Part shown: positions 37,961 to 49,500 of the stretch, one piece after another
How the letters are laid out: every line of letters begins with the position of its first letter
Numbering within the stretch: the stretch's first letter is position 1
NCBI GenBank assembly: GCA_030867875.1
Contig: JAOWCC010000577.1
Location: 92,175,740 to 92,239,739, forward strand
Direction: 5' to 3'
Length of the DNA stretch: 64,000 nt
Source of the DNA: Actinernus sp. WN-2022
Lineage: Eukaryota; Cnidaria; Anthozoa; Actiniaria; Actinernidae
Made by a program: the position numbers and the translations under genes
Notes under the pieces: model-generated
The model's database searches: none
Seen by the model: only the letters and a program-made list of their open reading frames with translations
What the model was told of the DNA's origin: nothing

Positions 37961-40900
37961 CTAGGTCCATGTTCATGTCAGTCACATGGGGGATTATTTT
38001 ATGACAAGGGTTCTTACGTACATATCATATGCATGACAGGTAAGTCAACTCAACAAAGTGTAACAAAGAAAGCATCATACACAGCTGCAGGTGGTCTCTT
38101 CCCTTTTTCTCTTATTTGCCATATGATATGCTGGAAGAGAACTCTGATAGTATATATGTAATCAGTTGGCATAATTAAGGAAGACTAAAGTTAAAATAAT
38201 GCCAAAACAGTTAACTGATTTACTGTAAATAAAGTTTGACAAACAATTGAAAAATTTGACAAGATTGACTACTCAATCACATGGGTCTTTGTTTATTGTA
38301 TATCGTTGGTAAAACTTGAAAGCAGTTGCATGAACAAACACTATTATACATTCATGTGTATAAAGTATTTAACAAATTTACCATGGTTTATATGTCCTCT
38401 TATTTACCATGTTTTGTGGTAAAATATAGCTTTACATTTCAAGAAACTTTTGCAGGGTATAATTGATCTGACATAATTTACATAATTTGTGTCAAGTCAG
38501 CAGCCCTTTTTCAGATGCCACTAATTACATGTCATAACTAAAAACCTTTGTGTGTCAAGATGTTACTCAAATAAAAGTAAGTTAATACATTTTTAACAAT
38601 ACAACATCAATGGCAGTTTGAAGTGCAACACAGGCCAAAGGCATTGCAAATCTGCAAGTGTACAATACAATATTATGGACTTCCCATGGTTTGCAGAGGA
38701 TAATAATATTGAAATATCCAACACTTCAAAGTTGAGATGTAATTAAGTGTGTATGAGAACCAATACAAATTATTTTTTGCCAATTAGCTTTCAGCACTAT
38801 ACATGTACCTATATCTTGTATAAGTCAAATATACAAGATATATTTGAGTCAAAATACAAGATATAATACGTACATGTATACAAATGTATTGGGGGGGGGG
38901 GAGGTACTTCATTGTGAAAATGCCGGGGATGCTCTTTTGAAAAGCTGGAAAAATACCCTAATATATACTTCACCAAGAAAGTGTACTACTCAAAATGCTC
39001 TAAAATGGATTATCAATTAACAAATTAAAATAAACTTGCCATTAATTGTCAACCATAGAAATTTTCAAACTAATGTTCCAGCTGCACATGTTCAGTTTAG
39101 TCAGGAGTGTATAAATATATTATTGTTATTGTCGTAAGAGCCTGTTTATCCCTAAAAAAATACCAGATGCATGCAGTTAGAACATGTTTATTTCCTAAAT
39201 GTCACCCCCTAAAAAATACTGGATTGGCAATTTCAATCTCTAATAATATTACAAGCATCACTGACCCATCTCTAGTTTGGGCCATCATGTAATTATTTCT
39301 AGATATTAGGTACTGATTGATTGAGTGGGAGGGCCGGATTGGAAAATATTTGGCTTGAGGTCATGATGTATGGACCAAGTGCAGCAAGATCATCCGTAAG
39401 TCATGAACTCAAGCCAAATATTTTCCCGTCCATCCCAACCTAACTCAGTCAATAGGTTTTTTTAATATGACCATATTTTTTTTATGCAGCCATTGATAAA
39501 CAACCTAATCAAAACAATGGCCAGCGTCAAGCACCATGGGCTCGAACACACGTATCAGCTGAGAACAACAGTTCACTCAGCTTGCATCTGTTTCCTGATT
39601 CTTGGAGGCCTTCTGGCCTCGGAGCATTTTTGATTAATTTTTTGGATCATCATCCCCATTGATATCTAAAATAAAAAAATAAGGTTCATAGGCACTTTAA
39701 AGGATCAAATCCACAGATAATAGAGACCAAGGAACATTTTTTATTGTATAAAATGCCTTTGTGGATAACTGGTCAGTGTTAACAAACTAAACATGTATTG
39801 GTTGAGCCAGAAATTGAGCCAGAAGGAACAATTTGGTCCACGCATTTAATTTCCTTTGGAAGAGGCCAAAGCAGGTCAATTTGACCATTATTATATTTTT
39901 TTCAAGGGACAAATGTATTTTTAAAGTGGGAATGGTGCAGCCTGGCTCGTTCCCTGCTTTACAGTCTTGCAAAAATACTGACATAAAAAGTGATGACCTA
40001 GCTTATTGCATGGAAAACTGTCCAGGTGATTCCAATGTGTAAAAAGTTTCCTTTGATATTCTTTGACAGGATATAATTATTTCTTGGTAATCCTTCCTGA
40101 AAGGAAAGTAACACAAAGGCATGCAAATATACAGTGTACATGTATAAACTCTTATTTTACGAAAAAAATACAATTCAAATCGGAACTAACAGCACAGGTA
40201 GCCCAAGCTTGCTATGTGTCAATTATAATAATTACAGAGTTTGTATGGGAATTTACTGTGTTCGATTTTCAATGTAAATCTTTAATAAAATTCAAAATAT
40301 GTCTTGTTGTAGTTATTGTCTGTGCCTGGAGCGATTTTCAGGGAATTTAATCAAAATTTGCCTACATTTCAACTGTTGACGTTGTCTCCAAAAACACAAC
40401 GTGAAAACCCCAAATTTTACGTTTTACTTTTAGAGAGAACACGAATGTGGTAAGGAAGATAATCAATCCGTTATTCGTTCGGGGTGAACGGAGCTCTATG
40501 ACTATACTCATCATATTTTTCGAAAATCTGGTTGGATCAATTAAATTTAAAGGCGAACAAAGGAAAGAGTAAACACCAAATTTCGGCAGAAAACACTTCT
40601 CTTGACTCTACGACGAACAGACCAACGCCAGCGCTTGGGATTTAAACGTCTCGGTGTCCTAGGGTAAACTTTATGGTTTGAAACACTACTTCAAGTAGCT
40701 ATAAACTGAGTTTAGTGTCAACCATTTTCGATGATTTAAGTTGAGATTAGATTCCAACAATAAGAAAATCAATTCTACTGAGCCTGAGCTGAGTGACTGA
40801 AAGGCCTGGCACATAATTTATCAAGCAGTACAAACTCGAGGTTATTCAAGTAAACAAACGTTTTTTTTGGGCAAAAAAACATATACCAAGAAACAATAAA

Positions 40901-42289
40901 CAGCCTGGTGTACTTCTTACCTTTTTCTAGGTTTACTGAATGCTTCACTTTTCTCCATTTTGTAGACAAACTCGGGCACACAGCAGAAATGGCCGCCCAT
41001 TATTCTTTCGGAGGGAAGAACTGAAAAAAGGCGCGAAAAACGCTCAGCATTGAAACGAGGCTCCACTTGAGGCATGCTGGGAAATCCTCAAACAAACAAG
41101 ATGGCGGATCGCAGACGTGATGTATAGATTATTGGCATCAGAAATCGCTCCATGAAAACGTTTTTACAACCGGCTATATTCTCTGTAATTCTCCCACTGC
41201 ATAAATAATACTCGAGAGAAGTGAGCGCTTCCTTTCGATCTGTGGATTTATAGTGGGGACCTGATCAGCCCCAGGTCTCGTTAGAAATTCAGAGTTTTCT
41301 TGTATAATTTATTAAGTACTACTGAGCGATCATAACAAGAAAGACGATGTAGGAGAAACTTCATTTTTTTGCCTTAATGGTAAGAATGAGTACTAAGGGG
41401 AAATAGGGAGGCAGCTTGTGGATTTTGATTGTGATTATCGTCTAATTTGCATCTGAGAGGACAAGGTTCACTACTTTGGTAATTGTATCTGTGTACTATA
41501 ATTGCATGCTAAAATTTGCTACCGATCAATCAAGATGTTTATGTAAATCACTTAAATCTTTATTTTTTGTGTATTAGTAAATTTTCTTAAACTCAAATTC
41601 TGACTGTCTTTATGTAACTTATTCATGTATATTTTTATAATTGGAGATTTACATTTGGGTAATTTACATCTAACGGCTGGGAAGGTCGTTCAAGGTCATA
41701 TGTTGGGATTTTAACATCCATCCCTGATAGGCCATTTGAGCAGGGGTTTATAACTCAGAACTCAACACTTGTCGTAATAAATTATTGCAGATCATTTAAT
41801 GCTGAATTCACGTAAAAACTGAAAATAATACAATCAATAAGGATATAACTAACTAGAAGCATATAAACAATCAAACCATGCAACAGCATCGTAACCAGTG
41901 TAGAAATATACAAACGTGTGAAACTACTACTTAAAACTCAATACACACACAATAGAGATAAACTACACCTATAAATGCAATCATAAAAGACTAATCATAA
42001 TCTGGAATTCCACCGGACTCCAGAGCTCTGAGTATCAGCCATCTGGAATTCTGCTGGACTCTGGAGCTCTGAGTATCAGCCATCTGAAATTCTGCTGGAC
42101 TCCAGAACTCCGGACCGGAATCCCGCTGGACACCGGACTCCACGTTTCAACCTGGAATTCTGGATTCCACCAGAATTCCAGATCTATTTTCACTAGGGTA
42201 AACTGTGGTATTATATGCATGACTGAGATATACAGTATGGGATAGAAGTTGCATGCCCATATAATTATATTTTCCACATTAACCCTAGG

Positions 42290-43110
42290 CCTATTATATG
42301 TGGGCATTATGGGTCACTGATATATATGGTAATTATATGGGATAGCAGTTACCCATATATTTCCCACATTAAATCACATGTGGGTATTATATGGGTCACT
42401 GAAATATGGTAATTATATGGGATAGCAGTTGCCCATATATTTCCCACATTAAACTTCATTATGTGGGTATTATATGGGTCACTGAAATATGGTAATTATA
42501 TGGGATAGCAGTTGCCCATATATTTCCCACATTAAACTTCATTATGTGGGTATTATATGGGTCACTGAAATATGGTAATTATATGGGATAGCAGTTGCCC
42601 ATATATTTCCCACATTAAACTTCATTGTGTGGGTATTATATGGGTCACTGAAATATGGTAATTATATGGGATAGCAGTTGCCCATATATTTCCCACATTA
42701 AACTTCATTATGTGGGTATTATATGGGTCACTGAAATATGGTAATTATATGGGATAGCAGTTGCCCATATATTTCCCACATTAAACTTCATTATGTGGGT
42801 ATTATATGGGCCACTGAAATATGGTAATTATATGGGATAGCAGTTGCCCATATATTTCCCACATTAAACTTCATTATGTGGGTATTATATGGGTCACTGA
42901 AATATATGGTAATTATATGGGATAGCAGTGGCCCATATATTTCCCATATTTGGATAGCAGTTTCATTGTTATCCCACGTAAACCCCATATTTAAAACAGT
43001 AGGAAAATTCTTGCCCATGTTTTGTCCATATACCTATTCCACCATCCCATACAATGTCCATACACGGGCCATATATGGCCCACATAAAACCCATATTATA
43101 CCCATACTAA
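42290..43110. repeat. Right satellite, about 83-bp units
   Basis: About eight units reading GGGTCACTGAAATATGGTAA, then TTATATGGGATAGCAGTTGC, CCATATATTTCCCACATTAA and a short tail. Units are nearly identical from 42380 to 42900. Confidence 0.9.
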
Positions 43111-43174
43111 AATTTTGGTAAGGGGGGGTACAGACACAGTGGGGAAGATGGACGCTCCTGGTAATGGGCTCCTG

Positions 43175-43363
43175 GCACACTGCAGTTTTGAGAATGAAGG
43201 AATGAAAGTTTATTAATTAGACCATATTTATGTAACCCCTGCAGTATTTGATATAATTGAGAGTTTACTATTCTCAGTAATTAACTCTCATGTAGATCAC
43301 GCCACGTTATTCACCCGCGTTGCATTGAGCCACTTCTTCTCCAGCGGCAGACTTAGAGTTTGG
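43175..43363 (+). repeat. Duplicated segment, copy B middle part
   Basis: Matches 24075-24262. It stops at TTTGGA, where a LINE is inserted, and continues at about 45729 with GATCCTGGAGTCTAAACC. Confidence 0.85.
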
Positions 43364-45447
43364 AACAATTCAGTTTGGATATTAATGATATTTTTAGTAT
43401 GTTTCTAAATACATCTAATGAAATAGTAAATAAGCATGTCCCTCTCAGAAAGCTATCTAGGAAAGAAATCAAATTCAAATTGAAGCCTTGGATTTCATCT
43501 GGTCTTAGAATATCCATTAACATAAAGAATAAGTTATATAGAAATTTTTTACATTCCAAATGTGAATGTGCCCATGCTAAATATAAACTATATAGAAACA
43601 AGCTAAAGCACTTGATTAACATTAGTAAAAAGAAATACTACGAAGACTACTTTTTATACAATAAATCCAACATTAAAAATATATGGACAGGCATAAAGCA
43701 ATTAGTATCCCTGAAATCTAAGGCTTATGTCACTCCAAGTAAAATTATAAATTCCAGAAATGTAGTTCTGACAGATACTGACAAAATCGGCAATGAATTT
43801 AATCATTATTTTGCTAATGTTGGCAAAAACTTGAGTCAGGATATCCCCAGAGCTAATACTAATTTTTCACAATACCTTCCACTACCATCACCCACAAGCT
43901 TCTTCCTCACCCCCACATATCGTCAAGAAATCCAAGACATAATCTTAGGATTTAAATCGGGGAAAGCTTCTGGACCTAATAGCATACCTATTCCCTTGCT
44001 CAAACTGGTTAATTCAGTTATTTCCAAACCTTTAGAGATACTTTACAACCTTTCATTTTCCTCCGGCACTGTCCCCAATTCATTTAAAATTGCCAGAGTT
44101 ATCCCAGTTTTTAAAGCTGGTTCCCACCTAGTCCTTTCTAACTATAGACCAATATCTCTTCTTCCTATTTTCAACCAAATTCTAGAAAAAATAATGTATA
44201 ATAGGTTAATGAATTTCCTTACTAAGTTTAAAGTTATTTATTCAGAGCAGTTTGGTTTCCGTGCTAATCACTCTACTGAACACGCTTTGCTCCTTATAAC
44301 TGACAAAATTCAACGAGCTATTGAAGGTGGTCAATACTCCTGTGGCATTTTCTTAGACCTTAGTAAGGCATTTGACACTGTTGATCATAATATTCTTCTA
44401 TATAAATTGCAGAGATATGGTATCCGTGGAGTTCCTCTAGATTGGTTTACCTCCTACTTATCAAATAGACAACAATTTGTATCAATAGGTAACTCCACAT
44501 CATCATATACTTCAATTTCTTGTGGTGTCCCACAGGGTTCAGTGCTTGGCCCCCTTCTGTTCCTCCTCTACATAAATGATTTTAACCGTTGTTCCAAGTT
44601 ATTTGATTTCCACCTGTTTGCTGACGACTCAAATTTGCTCATTTCAGATGAATCCTTAGATTCACTTGAATTGAGTGTTAATGCTGAACTGAAAAATGTT
44701 CACATTTGGTTATGTGCAAACAAATTGTCTCTAAATATAGATAAATCCAATTTTGTTATTTTCCATCCACATCAAAAGAAATGTTCCAAATCAATTTTTC
44801 TGAAAATAGACAAAAAAACAATTACTCAGAAGCAGAATATCAAATATCTTGGAATTATTATTGATGCAAATCTTAACTGGAAAGAACATGTTCATCAATT
44901 AATTAAGAAAACCTCAAGAGGTGTTGGAATTATTTCTAAGCTACGTCACTTTGTCTCTATAGAAATTTTAACTCAGCTATATTATTCCTTAGTCTATCCT
45001 TTCCTTACTTATGGTATTATTATCTGGGGAAATACATATGACTCAACTTTAAAACCACTTATAATACTACAGAAAAAAGCTGTAAGAATTATAACTTTCT
45101 CTAAATTTCAAGATCATTCCTCTCCTCTTTTCAAAGTTTTAAATATTCTAAAATTTCTTGATGTCATCTACTATTTAAACTGCATATTTATGTATAAGTT
45201 TCACTTTAATTCGCTGCCCTCTGTCTTTGATAATTTCTTTACACATATATCTTCAAGGCACAGGTACAAAACCAGGCTAGCTTCAAGATTAACTTATTGC
45301 ATTCCATCTGCTAGAACTAACTATGGGAAATTTAATTTACGTTTTAAAGGTGCTGTCATTTGGAATGACACAAAAGAATCTTTCAAGAGTCTCCGTTTGA
45401 ACAAATTTAAAGGTGTAATCAAGAAAAGTTTTATTGATTCTTATTGA
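43364..45447 (+). CDS. LINE reverse transcriptase, open, N-terminally truncated
   Basis: About 694 codons without stop. RT landmarks in order: FKSGKASGPNSIPIPLLK, FKIARVIPVFKAGSHLVLSN, FGFRANHSTEHALL, FLDLSKAFDTVDHNILLYKL (first Asp), SCGVPQGSVLGPLLFLLYIN, LFADDSNLL (catalytic FADD), KYLGIIIDANLNW, then the thumb region with PFLTYGIIIWGN. It is of the CR1/jockey-like non-LTR group. The enzyme copies element RNA at a nicked target. The frame enters from the left flank with no proper start; the upstream APE domain is missing. Intact over this length, so the insertion is young. Confidence 0.9.
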
Positions 45448-45693
45448 ACTGAATTTCGACTAAATCTCCTCCTCCCGTTGATTGTTGCAATTTTCTTTGC
45501 TCCTGTTTTTTATTTCTATTTTTTTATTTTGTGTCTGTGTGTGTGTGATACAACTATTTCTATAATTTAATACATATAAACGTTAGCTACCTAGCTAGAT
45601 TAGCTCTCTTATAGTTATTCTAGGTAGCCAATACCCAACTACTGCAATACTCTATCCACTTTTGTATCCAGTTATTTGCGTGGTATTAAATAA

Positions 45694-45729
<36 letters not shown>
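43364..45729 (+). mobile_element. 5'-truncated LINE with (TTG)n tail
   Basis: Carries one open frame (to 45447), a 3' UTR of about 270 bp and a (TTG)n tail at about 45697-45729. It interrupts the duplicated segment at TTGGATCC; copy A at 24262 shows the empty site. The duplication is short (about TTGGA, ambiguous). No endonuclease domain, so 5' truncated. Confidence 0.85.
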
Positions 45730-45745
45730 GGATCCTGGAGTCTAA

Positions 45746-46004
45746 ACCCGGGGGGGCGGGGGTACTCTACCCAAAGTTGGGTAGGGGTGTGCCGCTGGGG
45801 CTCTGAAACCCTTACCCTGTTTAAGACGAAACTCAAATTTCCATACCCTGTTAAAGACAAAGTGTTAAAATTTTCCCTCTATAAGATAAATAACAAATTA
45901 TCTATACTTGGATGTCAGTGTTTATTGTGATCTTGTATAATGAATGTCATAACTAAATAAGTCTTCAGCAAGCACTTGACTAAATAACGGCACTAGATAA
46001 ATAC
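45746..46004. mobile_element. Second copy of the hAT-like element, right part missing
   Basis: Matches 24280-24551 (G-run then TACTCTACCCAAAGTTGGG, and so on). Its G-run is short (7+5) compared with 29 in copy A. At 46004 the match ends and the 22-bp sequence also seen at 35989-36010 begins, 22 bp before the gap. Confidence 0.75.
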
Positions 46005-46026
46005 CTACTCAAATACAATGCCTACA

Positions 46027-46126
46027 NNNNNNNNNNNNNNNNNNNNNNNNNNNNNNNNNNNNNNNNNNNNNNNNNNNNNNNNNNNNNNNNNNNNNNNNNN
46101 NNNNNNNNNNNNNNNNNNNNNNNNNN
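46027..46126. other. Scaffold gap, 100 N
   Basis: Exactly 100 undetermined bases, the usual placeholder for unknown length. Confidence 1.
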
Positions 46127-46309
46127 GGGTTGCGGTGTTCTGTATGTAGTAGGGGACCTGACGTGTTCTATTAATTATACAACACCTGCCCTTTGGGCGA
46201 ATCTTGAAATAAATAAATAATCCAGCTCAGATTTCAATATGTTATCTGTTAAACAAAATCCAAGTTCTATTTAAGTTAATAGGAGTGCATGCATTATTTT
46301 TTCTAACAG

Positions 46310-46591
46310 TGTACTATCCAGCTGAGAAGGTTGAAGTGATAGTTCGGAACGTCACACATGAAGGCACCCGCAGCCTTGGACAGTGCTCGTTTGAGTTTCT
46401 ACAAAAGGATACCGTTTTTACGAGCGCGCTGCAGGATTACACAGGCTGCCCTGTGACATTCATGTGTGAGTCTCTAGGTATTTCACCAGACGACATCCAT
46501 ACCCTTGATAGTGCACTGGCGGTTACCTTTCAGAGGAATATGCCGAATGGATTTCAACTGATTGGACTGCACAATGATAGTGTTCAAGAAG
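46310..46591 (+). CDS. PIK3AP1: Adaptor exon: DBB domain
   Basis: Acceptor TTTTTTCTAACAG|, donor |GTGAGA; phase 1 on both sides, 94 codons. Encodes YYPAEKVEVIVRNVTHEGTR and VTFMCESLGISPDDIHTLDS, typical of the Ig-like DBB (Dof/BCAP/BANK) domain. In this family DBB serves dimerisation and binding of signalling partners. Confidence 0.8.
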
Positions 46592-49500
46592 GTGAGATGA
46601 TCAAAATATGTGTTGTCCAGGCAGCCGTCCCATGTGTTCCTTAATTCCTGGCTGAGCGCGAAGCGCGAATACTGAGGCGAGCAAGTCGCTTCAGTGCGGG
46701 AGAATGGCAAAGAAATCCCTGATTTTCGTTTTTACTTGCTCCCATGATTGGCCCAGGGTTTTGGTTTTACGTCACTCAATCGAAAACCGCTCTGTTATCA
46801 CTTAGCCTGGAAGACATAATGGTTAGATACAACTCTGTTAGATTGACACGACATAATGATTATATAGATACATGTACAAATCTGCTAGGCCAACACGGCA
46901 CAATTAAGTTAGATACAACTCTGCTAAACCAACACGACATAATGGTTAGATACAACTCTGCTAGACCAACACGACAAAATGGTTAGATACAACTCTGCTA
47001 GTGCTATAGGCCACCACAACACAATTAAGTTAGATACAAAGTTCTCTGCTAGGCCAACACGACATAATGGTTAGATACAAATCTGCTAGGCCAACACGAC
47101 TTAGATACAACTCTGCTAGGCCACCACGACAGTGGAGATTTCCTTTAAAGGAAATCCCGGATGTTGGAACAAATTGCTGTTAATGTGTTGGCAATAGAGT
47201 CTAAATACCGTGTAGGACGAAATTTTTGCGGGAGGCAAATTTTGCGGATTGGCGACTCAATTTGTTTTGCGGGAGTAAATTTTTGCGGATCGAGACAGAT
47301 AAAATTTCTGCTGGGAGGAAATTTTTGCGGATTTCTGGTCAAGTATAAATAAAATTCAAGGCAGTATCGGTATTAAATTGAAATTTTACTTCCTGACTTA
47401 CAATTTCGACGGGAAGTTTCTATAGTTGTTGTTCTAGCGCCAACATGAACATAAACAACGACAAAACCTGAGGGAATTATTGTACGTTCTTGTAAAAACG
47501 TATTAGTCGATTATGATAACAGTCTCCGTTTCTTTTGAGGACGTGTCTGGAGTTGAATCGGGAATACAGATGCCTGTTGTGCCGGTCGCCTCGGAGTTAA
47601 GGAGGAATTAAGTCTGTAGATTAATCCATTGCGTACATGTACTTTGGAATTGACTGTATGTTGTCAGTCTTTATTTACGACAACTGACGTTGAACGTGAC
47701 ACAGAAGCGGGAAAATACGGTTTTCCGTGAGAAGCCGGCTATGTGAGAAGAAAAATGTATTTTATTAACTTTGGCTGGCGTTTCCTATTATGTTCAATGT
47801 TAAAAAGTTGCTGTTAACCCGATATAACCATTAAAACAAGATTTACTATTTTTTCTCTGGGAGTATATTTTTGCGGGAGTTTTTTTCTGCGGGAGTTTTT
47901 TTTTGCGGATCGAAGGAAATCCGCAAAATCCGCAAAAAATAACTCCCGCAAAATTAAACTCCTACACGGTACTATTGAAAATGTGTTGGAAAAATGAAAA
48001 ATATATATTTTGTTTAGTTTTTGAATAATTTGGAATATAAGTACGAGCCATTTACGCGCCTGCCGCGATTCAACGAACCTCAATTTAGACCATATTGCCA
48101 ATACTTTAACGGCAATTTGTTCCAACAGTCTGGGTTTCCTTTACTGAAATAGTACAGTGTATGGAATATGCTTTTTTTCAGAGCCATCTTTATCCCTGTA
48201 CCCCACCCTGCTCCATTTTGCTGCAGCGTTTGGACTTCAACAGCTAACTACTGAGTGCCTTCTCTGCTGCCCTGGGGCCAAGGAGGCTTCTTTGCAGAGG
48301 AACTGCAATGGGTTATCTCCTGAAGAGATTGCTAGACAGGGCGGCTTTAGTGATCTTGCTGAGAACATTCTCATCTTTCAGGCAAGTATTCCCTGCAAGC
48401 AGAGGTTTCGCTTCTTTTCTCCGGGGTTTTCCCCTGTTCAGCTTTCGTTTTCATTGGTCCATGAATCCCTCGGGATCTCGGGGGATGATAGGTATATGTG
48501 TGGCAATGGGGTTCAGAACAGAACCCGGTTAACTAAAAATATCAAGTTACTGTGAACACGAAACAGGATTTTTTTCCTGTTCGATCATACATGTACTTAA
48601 TCGTCTGTTACCCGGAAATCGACATTTTTACGAAAAACTCTGACCCGGAAATCGAAATTAGGGTCAAAACCGCACCATGTACCGCGGCACATAGTATTTT
48701 TAACAAGAGCCCATCTGGGCTTTCACTCGGACTTGCATTTTAAGACTCGGTGCTGCCACAGGCAGCCCGAGTAATTAGCCTACGTGTATTTAGGCAAGTC
48801 TAAAAGCGGAGCTCCCAATTATCTGAGGTAACGACCCGGGCGAAAAACGATAAATTATACAAAGATAAAAACACAAACATAACTCGTATAGAATCAAGGG
48901 AAGTCAGCGCAAAAGGTTTAGAAGAAAAAAGAAGATATCCGGAAAGAATCAGTAAATATCACTACTGCCCAATTCAAGGTTTCGATCCGGGTCGCCTGGT
49001 TTCAACAGTGCGCGCGCAGGTGCAGCACATTTTCAGGTAAGTCTGGATTCGGGCGTGATGAAACCGGAAGTCGGCCAAATTTTGATCTCATGCTATATGT
49101 ATGGTGCTCCGCTCGGAGCTCCGCTATTACGTCGGTCATAGAGAGCCCTGACCCCCTCCCCCCGGGCAGAGTTCAGAGCAGGTTATATTTAAGCACCTGA
49201 CACCAGGCTAGAGATAAATATGTGACCTGTAGATAGAGAGAAACGGCTAGAATCATTAACTGAATTGGAGGGTCGCCCCCATGGCCTACCTGCCACGGGT
49301 CCTCCATCTCCTAGTACAACTTTGCAGTTTGTGTGGCGATGGGTGTGATGCTTTGCTTGCTTGTTGCTAGTACTTGCATTGGAAATTGCACCTACCCTCC
49401 ATCCTTATTGACAAGTTAAATGAGATTTAATAATCATAGTTAACTGCGAGATTGGCCAGCATATTGTTCTCGTCATTGCATGCTTAATGGCATCGTCTTG

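Larger units (their letters stand above)
36981..43128. mobile_element. Satellite-rich TIR element, 6.1 kb
   Basis: Inverted ends CCCCCTTACCAAAATTTT at 36981-36998 and 43109-43126. Subterminal zones are arrays of CCCATATATGGG-type palindromes. The interior (38000-42000) is AT-rich and shows no gene I can support. A foldback at 39342-39425 (GAAAATATTTGGCTTGAG and complement) and a 43-bp tandem array at about 42003-42180 (CTGGAATTC...GAGCTCTGAGTATCAGCC) are inside. A non-autonomous element is likely. Confidence 0.55.
36652..43174. mobile_element. Nested TIR element, 6.5 kb, 7-bp TSD
   Basis: Inverted ends CAGGAGCCCATTACCAGGAG at both limits and GCACACT duplicated at 36645-36651 and 43175-43181; copy A has one GCACACT (24075-24081) and no insert. 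The outer arms are short (about 45 bp each). Everything else is later insertions: a 284-bp MITE (36697-36980) and a 6.1-kb satellite-rich element (36981-43128). The CA tip and a 7-bp duplication fit a P- or hAT-like MITE. No transposase recognised. Confidence 0.7.

Noticed and set aside
40921..41001. Minus-strand exon candidate starting MGGHFCCVPEF, THAP-like
   Set aside because: A donor-like GTAAGA follows, but the second zinc Cys and later THAP residues are missing and no further exons are seen; too weak to call.
43353..43622. Minus-strand frame of 89 codons
   Set aside because: Antisense of the LINE reverse transcriptase.
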